From Oscillospiraceae bacterium (GTDB taxonomy: Bacteria > Bacillota > Clostridia > Oscillospirales > Acutalibacteraceae): a DNA stretch of 41,807 nt. A model generated the notes under the pieces. It had not been told where the DNA came from. It ran no database searches and was given only the letters and a program-made list of their open reading frames with translations. The DNA lies in the NCBI GenBank assembly GCA_015066385.1, contig SVOJ01000025.1, forward strand, positions 1 to 41,807, in the 5' to 3' direction. Position 1 is the first letter of the stretch. Every line of letters begins with the position of its first letter. The translations under genes and the position numbers were made by a program. This document shows positions 14,657-22,265 of the stretch, piece by piece.

Positions 14657-14870
14657 CCAAGCCGACAGGCTTGGTATATCATCAGCCGTAGGCTGTATAT
14701 CATCAAAGGCGGCTCGCCGCCTTTGTATCTCATCACACCTTCAGGTGTGTATCAAAAAACTGTCGGCTTGATGATATGCAAAACTTCGTTTTGATGATAT
14801 ACAACCTCTTGCGAGGTTGATGATATGCAATTCCTGCGGAATTGATGATATACAAGGCTTCGCCTTGATT
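14657..14870. repeat. Hairpin array with fixed 10-bp spacers in two opposed halves
   Basis: Eight small perfect hairpins plus one long-range stem are separated by one conserved 10-mer. Left half: hairpins at 14657-14674, 14683-14695, 14705-14724 and 14735-14748, spaced by GTATATCATC (14674-14683, 14695-14704) and GTATCTCATC (14725-14734). Right half: hairpins at 14780-14792, 14803-14818, 14829-14843 and 14854-14866, spaced by the reverse complement GATGATATAC or GATGATATGC (14770-14779, 14793-14802, 14819-14828, 14844-14853). The 11-mer CAAGCCGACAG (14658-14668) pairs with CTGTCGGCTTG (14760-14770), closing the left half. Stem sequences all differ while the spacers are kept, so selection or mechanism acts on the spacer and on pairing. 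No coding capacity is seen. Confidence 0.85.
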
Positions 14871-14918
14871 ATTTGCCGGCTGAACTACACAAAAGAACAT
14901 CAATAAATATTTTTACTA

Positions 14919-14947
14919 TTGTGCTTTCTCTTTGTTGGTGGTATAAT
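14919..14947 (+). promoter_or_regulatory. Promoter of the first acetyltransferase
   Basis: TTGTGC (14919-14924) and perfect TATAAT (14942-14947) with 17-bp spacing, 46 bp before the ATG. Confidence 0.65.
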
Positions 14948-14992
14948 ATATCAAAAATTCCGACAATAAATTCGATTTGGAGTATAATTAAA

Positions 14993-15526
14993 ATGTTAAG
15001 CCCGAGAATAGAAACAGACAGACTTATTTTAAGACGATACAAAGAAAGCGATATAGATGCTGTTTATGAAATCATAACGGATGAAAGATTAGCAAAATAC
15101 ATTAAATATCCTGCTTTGACAAGAGATGAAGAGTTGGAATGTATCAGAAAATGGATAAGCGAAGCAGACGAAAACAAATACGAGAAGTGGGTTATGGAAT
15201 TGAAATCCACCGGCGAGGTTGTCGGCAATATAGATGTGAATACTGTCGTTAAGAAACATAATTATTGTAATGTCGGATATACAGTAAGGTATAACTATTG
15301 GGGCAATGGTTATGCTGCCGAAGCATTGAAAGCAGTTGCAGACCATTTGTTGAATAACCGCGGTTATTACCTGGTTGAGTGCTCCTGCAACGAACTGAAT
15401 GTGCAATCGTTCAGAGTCATGGAAAAGGCGGGATTCCAAAAGGACGGTTTCATTGCAAACCGAAGATTAAACAAAGACGGAAAATATTCCGGAGTTGTTT
15501 ATTACAGTAAATCAAAATCAGTATAA
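14993..15526 (+). CDS. GNAT acetyltransferase (RimJ/RimL-type)
   Basis: A 177-aa protein of the Acetyltransf_3 class: the opening IETDRLILRRYKESDIDAVY is the RimJ/RimL-like signature, and the acetyl-CoA loop region reads YTVRYNYWGNGYAAEALKAV, followed by VECSCNELNVQSFRVMEKAG. The family acetylates N-terminal amines of ribosomal proteins, antibiotics or small amines; the substrate here is unknown. I chose the ATG at 14993, which has GGAG 10 nt upstream and lies after a clear promoter; a longer frame would start in the hairpin-array flank. It is the first gene of the small-gene run reaching to 22.2 kb. Confidence 0.85.
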   Translation: MLSPRIETDRLILRRYKESDIDAVYEIITDERLAKYIKYPALTRDEELECIRKWISEADENKYEKWVMELKSTGEVVGNIDVNTVVKKHNYCNVGYTVRYNYWGNGYAAEALKAVADHLLNNRGYYLVECSCNELNVQSFRVMEKAGFQKDGFIANRRLNKDGKYSGVVYYSKSKSV

Positions 15527-15572
15527 AGATCAGATGATATAGGAGTTATCTTAATAACTAAGAGGTGATTTT

Positions 15573-15983
15573 ATGTGCTATTTTCTTTATGGAGCCGTAA
15601 ACGATGGAATAAATGCCGATGATTATAAAAAAACAATAAAAAATACCGGATTCCATTTCAGTTTTGGTAATATCACATCTGTAAATGAATGTGTTGCGAG
15701 TTGCGGCAACAACTATAGGATTACACATAATCATTGCGATTGCGATACGGCGATAGGACAAAAACACACCAACAAAAAAGAATTGGAAGAACTGAAAGAT
15801 TTATTGTTAAATTTACAAAGTGTTCGGGGAATTAAACATGTTTTAATCAGTAAGAATTGGTGGGAAGAAACCAATAATAAACAAGAAACTGTTCATATTC
15901 AAGACATAGACGTTCTGCATTTTCTTGCAAATATAGAGGATAACTGTTTATACAAAATAGAACTATATAAAAAATACTATTAA
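15573..15983 (+). CDS. Conserved hypothetical Cys/His-containing protein
   Basis: A 136-aa soluble protein that I do not recognise. It starts MCYFLYGAVNDGINADDY with an AGAGGTGA site 7 nt upstream. The middle has a Cys/His cluster (VASCGNNYRITHNHCDCDTAIG, about residues 42-63) that could bind metal, then a Lys/Glu helix and an ISKNWWEE motif. There is no membrane segment. It follows the acetyltransferase by 46 bp and is probably co-transcribed. A solitary hairpin-spacer unit lies just after its stop. Confidence 0.6.
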   Translation: MCYFLYGAVNDGINADDYKKTIKNTGFHFSFGNITSVNECVASCGNNYRITHNHCDCDTAIGQKHTNKKELEELKDLLLNLQSVRGIKHVLISKNWWEETNNKQETVHIQDIDVLHFLANIEDNCLYKIELYKKYY

Positions 15984-15993
15984 ATCAATTCCA

Positions 15994-16019
15994 TGCAAGG
16001 CTTTCGCCTTGATTTATAC
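15994..16019. repeat. Solitary hairpin-spacer unit like the 14.7-kb array
   Basis: AAGGC, a 4-nt loop and GCCTT are flanked by ATGC on the left and GATTTATAC on the right. This matches the last unit of the large array (AAGGCttcGCCTT with GATGATATAC spacers) apart from a few bases. Confidence 0.6.
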
Positions 16020-16113
16020 ACCAAACAGTAACAACAAAAATCAATTTGTTATCTTTTCTTTTCGTGTTATTTACAGTATGATTGAAACAGAAAACACAGA
16101 AAGGAGAACAAAT

Positions 16114-16524
16114 ATGAAAAATGAACAAAAGCCCGGTTGCAGAATTGCGTATTACAGAAGATTGCATGGTATGACACAGGAGGAGCTGTCAAAATGCTTA
16201 AACGTGTCTGCACAAGCGGTTTCCAAATGGGAACAGCAGCTCACCTCCCCCGATATTATGCTGCTGCCTGCGATAGCGGATGTGTTTCACATTTCCGTTG
16301 ATGAGCTGTTCGGCAGACAGGTGCAGACCGAGCCTGTTTATTCCCTCGTGGACAATGTGCCGTGGGAGGATGACCGCAAAATAAGAATTGCGGTGTATCA
16401 CGGCAAAAAGCTGATACAGCAAACGCAAACCGAGCTGCACAGCGGTGAAAACACCGTCATTTTGCATTTTGATTACGGTGAGGCCTACAAAATCAACGGC
16501 ATCTGCAAGCTGAACAAAGAATAA
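16114..16524 (+). CDS. XRE-family regulator, copy 1
   Basis: A 136-aa protein with an N-terminal HTH (residues about 8-62: RIAYYRRLHGMTQEELSKCL then NVSAQAVSKWEQQ) and a short C-terminal beta-rich domain starting VDNVPWEDDRKIRIAVYHGK. The start ATG follows AAGGAGA. A close paralogue lies 3.7 kb downstream, and the two upstream regions are also similar (a CAA-AAAATCAAT block, then TCTTTTC and a CGTG element). The C-terminal domain may bind a ligand or a partner; no function is known. A short hairpin and T-rich stretch follows the gene. Confidence 0.8.
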   Translation: MKNEQKPGCRIAYYRRLHGMTQEELSKCLNVSAQAVSKWEQQLTSPDIMLLPAIADVFHISVDELFGRQVQTEPVYSLVDNVPWEDDRKIRIAVYHGKKLIQQTQTELHSGENTVILHFDYGEAYKINGICKLNKE

Positions 16525-16577
16525 AAACAGTCCGGTGAAGTCTAAAGACTTTGCCGTACTTCTTTAATTTTCTCCGT

Positions 16578-16606
16578 TTGCTATTTCGTATCCGATGTGT
16601 TATAAT
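16578..16606 (+). promoter_or_regulatory. Promoter of the HD hydrolase gene
   Basis: TTGCTA (16578-16583) and perfect TATAAT (16601-16606) with 17-bp spacing, 18 bp before the ATG at 16624. Confidence 0.65.
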
Positions 16607-16623
16607 TCAATTTGGTGATATAA

Positions 16624-17187
16624 ATGACATTTATTGATTCAATTCAAAACAAATATATATCAAACAATCAACAGGAAGCCTTGCATCATGTTGAAGCTGT
16701 TGCAGAGATTGCCGTCGGGTTGGCAAAAACATACAATCTTGATCTTGAAAAAATTAAACTTGCTGCCTTGTTTCATGACATCAGTGCAATCATGACACCG
16801 CAGGAAATGTATACACTTGCAAAAGAACGCGGGCTGGAAATTGACCCTGCGGAAGAAAAATACCATGCTTTGTTGCATCAAAGAATTTCTGCAATCATTG
16901 CACAAGAGGAGTTCGGCATCACGGATGCGCAGATTCTGCAAGCCGTCGAATGCCACACAACTTTAAAGAAAAATGCAAGTGTTTTTGATAAAATCATATT
17001 TATTGCAGACAAAATCTCCCGTGACCCGAAAGATGTGCCGCAATATGACGATTTAATGCAAAACGGCACTGCGGCAATGCTGGATTCGGCTTGTTATCTT
17101 TTCATAAAGCATCAATTTGATAACGGCTTGTTGGTCTTTGCACATCAGTGGTTGCTGGATGCATATGAAGAATTGAGAAATTTATAA
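16624..17187 (+). CDS. YqeK-like HD-domain hydrolase
   Basis: A 187-aa HD protein with metal-binding residues in YqeK order: LHHVEAVAEIA (His about residue 22), AALFHDIS (His-Asp about 50-51), a His in KYHALLHQR, and VECHTTLKK. It also has the FIADKISRDP stretch of the family. YqeK enzymes cleave diadenosine tetraphosphate symmetrically to two ADP. The usual partner nadD gene is not adjacent, so this is probably a second, lineage-specific HD hydrolase rather than the housekeeping yqeK; substrate assignment is therefore tentative. It has its own promoter. Confidence 0.7.
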   Translation: MTFIDSIQNKYISNNQQEALHHVEAVAEIAVGLAKTYNLDLEKIKLAALFHDISAIMTPQEMYTLAKERGLEIDPAEEKYHALLHQRISAIIAQEEFGITDAQILQAVECHTTLKKNASVFDKIIFIADKISRDPKDVPQYDDLMQNGTAAMLDSACYLFIKHQFDNGLLVFAHQWLLDAYEELRNL

Positions 17188-17208
17188 ACATAATATTAAG
17201 GTGATCAT

Positions 17209-17787
17209 ATGAACGCAGTTAATGTTCTACCGGAAGGGTATAAAGAATTCTATTCTCTGGATTTGCAAAAAGACAAGAAAAAGGCACTGCTTGTAAACGG
17301 GATTGCGTTGGCAATCAGCGTAATTATGGTAATACCGATGCATTTTGTTGTGCCGATAACAACTCTTTTTGACATTAGCAAAGGGTATATCTTCAAAATG
17401 CTGACACTCGTTTTGTTATTGGTTGTCTACATGATTCTGCACGAATTGGTGCATGGTGTCGCCATGAAGCTGTGCGGAACCAAAAAAGTGAAATACGGGT
17501 TCACAGGCTTATACGCTTTTGCAGGCAGTGAAGATTTTTACCCGAAGAAGCCTTATATTTTTATTGCACTGGCACCTGTTGTTTTATGGGGAATTGTACT
17601 TGCCGTTGTAAATATATTGGTTCCGACCGAATGGTTCTGGATTATTTATATTTTGCAGATCATGAATCTTTCAGGTGCGGCAGGAGATTTTTTTGTCACA
17701 ATAAAATTTTCTCAATTTCCCGATGACATCTTAGTAAAGGATCACGGTGTCGGCATGGTTGTTTATTCCACGCACAATGCATCATAA
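17209..17787 (+). CDS. DUF3267 membrane protein with HELVH zinc-protease motif
   Basis: A 192-aa protein with about four membrane segments (about residues 29-52, 66-85, 120-140 and 145-165). The second ends in MILHELVHGVAMKL, an HExxH zinc-metalloprotease motif as in DUF3267 and M50-like intramembrane proteases, and a later Asp in SGAAGDFF is placed like the third metal ligand. It may cut membrane substrates, but no substrate is known for the family. A GGTGATC site precedes the ATG, and it follows the HD gene by 21 bp, so it is co-transcribed. Confidence 0.75.
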   Translation: MNAVNVLPEGYKEFYSLDLQKDKKKALLVNGIALAISVIMVIPMHFVVPITTLFDISKGYIFKMLTLVLLLVVYMILHELVHGVAMKLCGTKKVKYGFTGLYAFAGSEDFYPKKPYIFIALAPVVLWGIVLAVVNILVPTEWFWIIYILQIMNLSGAAGDFFVTIKFSQFPDDILVKDHGVGMVVYSTHNAS

Positions 17788-17817
17788 AATTTAATTCAAA
17801 CAGAAGGTGGTGTTGGT

Positions 17818-18618
17818 ATGCGATACATTGCAGACCATGATTTTCATATTCATTCAACGATTTCACGTTGCTGTCACGACGACACGCAGACACCCGATGC
17901 AATTCTGCGATATGCCAAAAAGAACGAATTCAACAGAATCTGTCTGACCAATCATTTCTGGGATGAGAAGGTAAGCAGTGAAGCGGAATGGATAGAGGAC
18001 CACAATTTTTCGTTTGTTTCTTCCGTTCTACCGTTACCGGAAGACGATCGGATTGAATTCCTGTTTGGTTGTGAAACCGATATGGATTTCAACAATGTGC
18101 TCGGGGTCGGAAAAGAACGATTTGATTGCTTTGATTTTATAATCGTTGCCACAACACATCTGCATCTTGCCGGACATACAGTCAGAACTGCGATCACGAC
18201 ACCCGCCCAAGCAGCTTTTCATTGGGTTGACAAGCTCGAAAATCTGCTGATAAAGGATCTTCCCTTTTATAAAATCGGCATTGCACATCTGACAACGGGA
18301 CATATACTCAAAAGCAAAACAACCGAAGCCTTGTCCCTGATTCCCGATGCCGTCATGTATGATATTTTCAACAAATGTGCACGCAAGGGTGCAGGAATTG
18401 AGCTGAATGTCAAAACAATCAATATGAACGATGAAGAAAAAGAGAGCTTGCTGCGGCCGTATTTCATCGCAAAAGAATGCGGATGCAGATTCTATCTCGG
18501 CAGCGATGCACACAAAGCAAGTGCGTTGGACGGTGCAAAAGAAAATTTTGAGGATGTTATCGACAAACTGAATCTTAAAGAAAGCGATAAGTTTTTGCTG
18601 ACTGACAACAAAAAATAA
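17818..18618 (+). CDS. PHP-domain metal-dependent phosphoesterase
   Basis: A 266-aa PHP protein. Metal ligands are visible in order: DFHIHS at residues 8-13, LTNHFW near 44-49, a Glu in GCETDMDF, HLHLAGH near 114-120 and GSDAHK near 230. The family includes histidinol phosphatases and oligonucleotide or 3'-phosphoesterases; the substrate here is open. AAGGTGGTG precedes the ATG, and it sits 30 bp after the DUF3267 gene in the same run. Confidence 0.8.
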   Translation: MRYIADHDFHIHSTISRCCHDDTQTPDAILRYAKKNEFNRICLTNHFWDEKVSSEAEWIEDHNFSFVSSVLPLPEDDRIEFLFGCETDMDFNNVLGVGKERFDCFDFIIVATTHLHLAGHTVRTAITTPAQAAFHWVDKLENLLIKDLPFYKIGIAHLTTGHILKSKTTEALSLIPDAVMYDIFNKCARKGAGIELNVKTINMNDEEKESLLRPYFIAKECGCRFYLGSDAHKASALDGAKENFEDVIDKLNLKESDKFLLTDNKK

Positions 18619-18631
18619 AGGGGCAACAGAC

Positions 18632-19117
18632 ATGGCATTAAGATTAAGACCTTACAATGAAAAGGATGCCGAAACGATCCTTTCATGGAACAAAGACGAA
18701 AGAGCATTTTACAAATGGTCGGCAGGGGTTATGGGTGAATACCCGATCACAAAAGAGCAATTCGGTTTTGTAAATAATCTCATGGCATTTACAGCCATTG
18801 ACGATGATGAGGTCATTGGATTTTTCACCATGCGAAGACCTACCGCAAGTTTTGACGAATTGCGGTTCGGATTTGTGATTGTCAATCCCGAAATGCGTGG
18901 TAAGGGATACGGAAAAGGAATGCTGCAACTGGGATTAAAATTTGCAAAAGACATTTTCGGTGCCCAAAAGGTGTCTTTGGGTGTTTTTGAAAACAATGAA
19001 TCGGCTTATTACTGCTACAAGTCCGTGGGCTTTAAAAATGTTATTTTGGAAAACACCGAAATATATAATATACTCGGAGAAACATGGAAGTGCATGGAGA
19101 TGGACATGCAGTTTTAA
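18632..19117 (+). CDS. GNAT acetyltransferase
   Basis: A 161-aa GNAT protein: LRLRPYNEKDAETILSWNKD at the start, a FGFVIVNPEMRGKGYGKGML acetyl-CoA-binding A-motif (the RGKGYGKG loop) at about residues 78-97, and VFENNESAYYCYKSVGFK at the end of the fold. The substrate is unknown. It begins 13 bp after the PHP gene, with AAGGGG upstream, and is followed 12 bp later by the YdcF-like gene, so it belongs to one operon. Confidence 0.85.
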   Translation: MALRLRPYNEKDAETILSWNKDERAFYKWSAGVMGEYPITKEQFGFVNNLMAFTAIDDDEVIGFFTMRRPTASFDELRFGFVIVNPEMRGKGYGKGMLQLGLKFAKDIFGAQKVSLGVFENNESAYYCYKSVGFKNVILENTEIYNILGETWKCMEMDMQF

Positions 19118-19129
19118 ACAGGTGATTGC

Positions 19130-19711
19130 ATGAAAAAACTATTAGCTGTCGGCATTTGTATTATCGTTTTGTTTTTGACCGTTACCGCTGTTGGCATTGT
19201 CAATTACGGCAAAACAGACCATAAAGCACAAGCGGATGTTGCCATTGTTCTTGGTGCGGGTGCAACCGATGATGCGGTTTCTCCCGTTTTCCGCGAACGG
19301 ATCAATCACGGAATATGGCTTTATGAAAACGGATTTGTCGATTTTCTGATTTTCACGGGCGGTGTCGGTGAGGGAAACACCAAAAGCGATTCGCTTGTTG
19401 CAAAAGAATATGCACTTTTGCAAGATGTGCCCGCTGATGTTATTCTGATCGAAGAAAAATCGACCATCACGGAAGAAAATCTTGCATATACCAAAGAAAT
19501 CATGGATGAAAATTCTTTCAAAACCGCCATCATCGTAAGTGACCCGTTGCACATGAAACGGGCAATGCTGATGGCAAAGGATTACGGTATTGACGGTTAT
19601 TCTTCACCGACACCGACATCCATGTACCAAAGCCTGCGAACCAAAATCCCGTTTTTGATACGGGAAGAATTTTTTTATATCGGCTATTGCTTCGTGCGCA
19701 TGTTCAGATAA
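19130..19711 (+). CDS. YdcF/SanA-like DUF218 membrane protein
   Basis: A 193-aa protein with one N-terminal membrane anchor (residues 3-23), then a DUF218 domain: ADVAIVLGAG, FTGGVGEGNTKSDS, and ITEENLAYTKEI followed by IIVSDPLHMKRAMLMA. The family (ElyC, SanA, YdcF) is linked to envelope maintenance and may bind nucleotide-like or lipid-carrier ligands. The domain is probably on the outer face of the membrane. It overlaps no gene but follows the acetyltransferase by 12 bp with an AGGTGAT site. Confidence 0.8.
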   Translation: MKKLLAVGICIIVLFLTVTAVGIVNYGKTDHKAQADVAIVLGAGATDDAVSPVFRERINHGIWLYENGFVDFLIFTGGVGEGNTKSDSLVAKEYALLQDVPADVILIEEKSTITEENLAYTKEIMDENSFKTAIIVSDPLHMKRAMLMAKDYGIDGYSSPTPTSMYQSLRTKIPFLIREEFFYIGYCFVRMFR

Positions 19712-19812
19712 ATCCATTCAACTGCCTGTAACAATAAAAATCAATCCGTTCTCTTTTCATTCCGTGACAATTGCGATATTATAAAAACATCACAAGCGGA
19801 AAGGAAATGCTT

Positions 19813-20220
19813 ATGAAAAACGAATCAACACTCGGCGGCAGAATTGCTTATTACAGAAGATTGCATGCAATGACACAAGAGGAACTTGCAAACCGCCTGC
19901 ACATTTCAGCACAAGCGGTTTCAAAATGGGAACAACAACTCACATCGCCTGATATTATGCTCTTACCTGCATTGGCAGATGTGTTTCATATTTCCATAGA
20001 CGAACTGTTCGGAAAACAAGTGCATACAGAACCCGTTTTTTCACTCGTCAACGATGTGCCGTGGGATGATGACCGCAAAATAAGATTTGCGGTTTTTCAG
20101 GGCAAAAAACTGATGCAACAATCCGAAAACGTGCTGTCTGACGGTACAAATACAATCAATGTTCATTTTGATTACGGATCGTATAAAATCAACGGCATTT
20201 GCAAATTGCATAAAGAGTAA
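19813..20220 (+). CDS. XRE-family regulator, copy 2
   Basis: A 135-aa paralogue of the XRE protein at 16114. The HTH and the middle segment SAQAVSKWEQQLTSPDIMLL are nearly identical, and the C-terminal VPWDDDRKIRFAVFQGKK and the ending YKINGICKLHKE match as well. The upstream DNA is also related, so a gene with its promoter was duplicated. I chose the ATG at 19813, which follows AAGGAAATG; the frame extends upstream without a good site. Both copies keep the DNA-recognition helix, so they may share operators. Confidence 0.8.
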   Translation: MKNESTLGGRIAYYRRLHAMTQEELANRLHISAQAVSKWEQQLTSPDIMLLPALADVFHISIDELFGKQVHTEPVFSLVNDVPWDDDRKIRFAVFQGKKLMQQSENVLSDGTNTINVHFDYGSYKINGICKLHKE

Positions 20221-20264
20221 TGATAATTTTTTAAATATAAGCCTTTACAAAGGAGTATGCTTTC

Positions 20265-20312
20265 ATGAATTGTCCTTATTGTAACAAAGAAAGGGAGATG
20301 CAAAATGTATAA
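20265..20312 (+). pseudogene. 15-codon remnant of a CPYC zinc-ribbon gene, or leader ORF
   Basis: AAGGAG (20250-20255) precedes ATG AAT TGT CCT TAT TGT AAC, a MNCPYCNKE start typical of small zinc-ribbon proteins. After a few codons the frame ends with a TAA at 20310-20312, and it overlaps the ATG of the aldo/keto reductase. Either it is the scar of a deleted zinc-ribbon gene, or a leader ORF coupled to the reductase. Confidence 0.4.
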
Positions 20313-21216
20313 AATCGAACTCGGAAAAAGCGGTCTGCAGGTTCCGACCGTGGCAGTGGGCTGCATGCGCATCAGCAACATGAACGAAAAAGAAGCCTCT
20401 GCTTTTGTGAACACGGCACTTGAAAACGGTGCAAACTATTTTGACCATGCCGATATTTACGGCGGCGGGCAGAGTGAGGTTGTGTTCGGCAAAGCAATAT
20501 CCCCCTCCCTGCGCGATACAATTATGATTCAGACCAAATGCGGCATCCGTCCGGGACAGTTTGATTTTTCCTATGAGCACATCACCGCATCCGTGGACGG
20601 CAGTCTGAAACGGCTCGGTACGGACTACATTGATGTTCTGCTGTTGCACCGTCCCGATGCACTGATGGAGCCCGAAGAAGTGGCACGGGCTTTCGATGAC
20701 CTGAAAACGGCGGGCAAAGTCCGTCATTTCGGCGTGTCCAATCAGAATCCGTATCAGATGCAACTGCTGCAATCCTGTATGGATATGCCGCTTTGTGCCA
20801 ATCAGTTGCAGTTCTCGATCATGCATGCACCGATGATTCAGGCAGGGCTCAATGTGAATATGTATAATGATTCAGCGGTTAATCGTGACGGCGGCGTGCT
20901 TGACTTCTGCAGACTGCACAAAATCACCATTCAGCCGTGGTCTCCGATGCAGTACGGTTTCTTTGAGGGTTGTTTCATTGATAATGACAAGTTCCCCGCA
21001 CTGAATGCAACATTGGAACAGATCGGTGAAAAATACAGTGTTTCAAAAACCACCGTTGCTTTTGCATGGATTCTGCGGCATCCCGCCAAAATGCAACCCG
21101 TGACAGGAACGACCAATCTGCAGAGATTGAAAGATTGCATCAAAGCGACCGACATCCGCCTGACCCGCGAGGAATGGTATGAAATATACCGTGCGGCGGG
21201 CAACGTTTTACCGTAA
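20305..21216 (+). CDS. Aldo/keto reductase (YdhF-like)
   Basis: A 303-aa TIM-barrel oxidoreductase. Catalytic tetrad positions are visible: Asp in FDHADIYGGG, Tyr in the same motif (residues about 47-54), Lys in IQTKCG and His in LLLHRPD. The late PVTGTTNLQRLKDCI region is the NADP(H)-binding end. It is closest to the YdhF group of cytoplasmic reductases, whose natural substrates are unclear. AAAGGGAG precedes the ATG. It is followed 9 bp later by a Gfo/Idh/MocA dehydrogenase, a common pairing in sugar redox steps. Confidence 0.9.
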   Translation: MYKIELGKSGLQVPTVAVGCMRISNMNEKEASAFVNTALENGANYFDHADIYGGGQSEVVFGKAISPSLRDTIMIQTKCGIRPGQFDFSYEHITASVDGSLKRLGTDYIDVLLLHRPDALMEPEEVARAFDDLKTAGKVRHFGVSNQNPYQMQLLQSCMDMPLCANQLQFSIMHAPMIQAGLNVNMYNDSAVNRDGGVLDFCRLHKITIQPWSPMQYGFFEGCFIDNDKFPALNATLEQIGEKYSVSKTTVAFAWILRHPAKMQPVTGTTNLQRLKDCIKATDIRLTREEWYEIYRAAGNVLP

Positions 21217-21225
21217 AGGAGTATA

Positions 21226-22218
21226 ATGATGAATAATAAAATCAGATTCGGCATTGTGGGCACGGGCGGTATTGCACACCGCTTTGCCCAGGCGATTCAG
21301 AATGTAAGCAATGCACAGCTTATTGCCGTGGCATCCAGAACACAGGAAAATGCAGACAAATTTGCAGAAGAATTCAGTATTTCCCATGCATTCGGCAGTT
21401 ATGAAGCCATGGCACAATCCGATTTGATTGATGCCGCTTACATTGCAGTTCCCCATTCGGGGCACTGCGAATGCTCCGTTCTTATGATGAATCACGGCAA
21501 ACATGTCATCAGCGAAAAACCGATGGCGGTCAATGAAAAGCAGGCAATCGAAATGTTTGATTGTGCAAAAAAGAACGATGTGCTTCTGATGGAAGCGATG
21601 TGGGCAAGGCTTGTGCCGGGTACAATCAAATTACTCAAACTTGTTGAAAACGGAACACTCGGTGAAATCAAGGGCATCGAGGGAAAATTCTGCTACACGA
21701 TGGACGAAGACGAAATGGATCATCATGTTTTCAAAAATGAAAACGGCGGCGGTTCGCTGTTGGATGTCGGTGTGTATGGACTCAATTTCGCAAGCTGGTA
21801 TCTCGGAAAAGAAGTAACCGGAATCAAAGCTATGTGCAACCCCATCGGCGATGTGGATGATCATACCTGTGTTCTGCTGAAATATGCAAACGGCGGCATT
21901 GCAGATATTTCCAGCGCACTCATGCTTCGCAAACCCAACGAGGGCTATGTGTACGGCACAAAGGGGTATGCCCGCGTGGAACGTTTTTATGCCCCGCAGA
22001 AAATTGAACTGCACCTGAACGACGGCACGAATGAAGTCATTGCTGCACCCTATGCCGGCAACGGTTTTGAAGAACAGATCACGCATTTCAGCGAATGTGT
22101 GCAGAACGGACTGAAAGAAAGTCCGATTGTAACACATGAGCAGACTTTGCATATCACCCGTCAGATGGATGCAATCAGAAAGTTAATCGGCATTACCTAT
22201 CCGCAGGATAGAAAGTGA
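21226..22218 (+). CDS. Gfo/Idh/MocA-family oxidoreductase
   Basis: A 330-aa NAD(P)-dependent dehydrogenase. The Rossmann loop is FGIVGTGGIAHRFAQAI (residues about 7-23), the family Glu-Lys-Pro triad is in HVISEKPMAV (about 95-98), and the C-terminal beta-sheet substrate domain has GGSLLDVGVYG. Members oxidise or reduce hydroxyls of sugars, inositols or trans-dihydrodiols. It is co-transcribed with the upstream aldo/keto reductase and ends in a strong terminator. Two adjacent ATGs after GGAG are possible starts. Confidence 0.9.
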   Translation: MMNNKIRFGIVGTGGIAHRFAQAIQNVSNAQLIAVASRTQENADKFAEEFSISHAFGSYEAMAQSDLIDAAYIAVPHSGHCECSVLMMNHGKHVISEKPMAVNEKQAIEMFDCAKKNDVLLMEAMWARLVPGTIKLLKLVENGTLGEIKGIEGKFCYTMDEDEMDHHVFKNENGGGSLLDVGVYGLNFASWYLGKEVTGIKAMCNPIGDVDDHTCVLLKYANGGIADISSALMLRKPNEGYVYGTKGYARVERFYAPQKIELHLNDGTNEVIAAPYAGNGFEEQITHFSECVQNGLKESPIVTHEQTLHITRQMDAIRKLIGITYPQDRK

Positions 22219-22223
22219 CGAAA

Positions 22224-22254
22224 AAAGCAGGGTTTGTGCCCTGCTTTATCTTTT
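22224..22254 (+). terminator. Terminator after the reductase/dehydrogenase operon
   Basis: AAAGCAGGG (22224-22232) pairs with CCCTGCTTT (22239-22247), 9 bp with a 6-nt loop, then a T-rich tract. Confidence 0.85.
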
Positions 22255-22265
22255 ATGTGTACATT

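Noticed and set aside
14657-14870. Possible CRISPR array or integron attC array at the hairpin cluster
   Set aside because: The conserved 10-mers are too short for CRISPR repeats, the variable parts are hairpins and not unique spacers, and no cas or integrase gene with cassettes is present.
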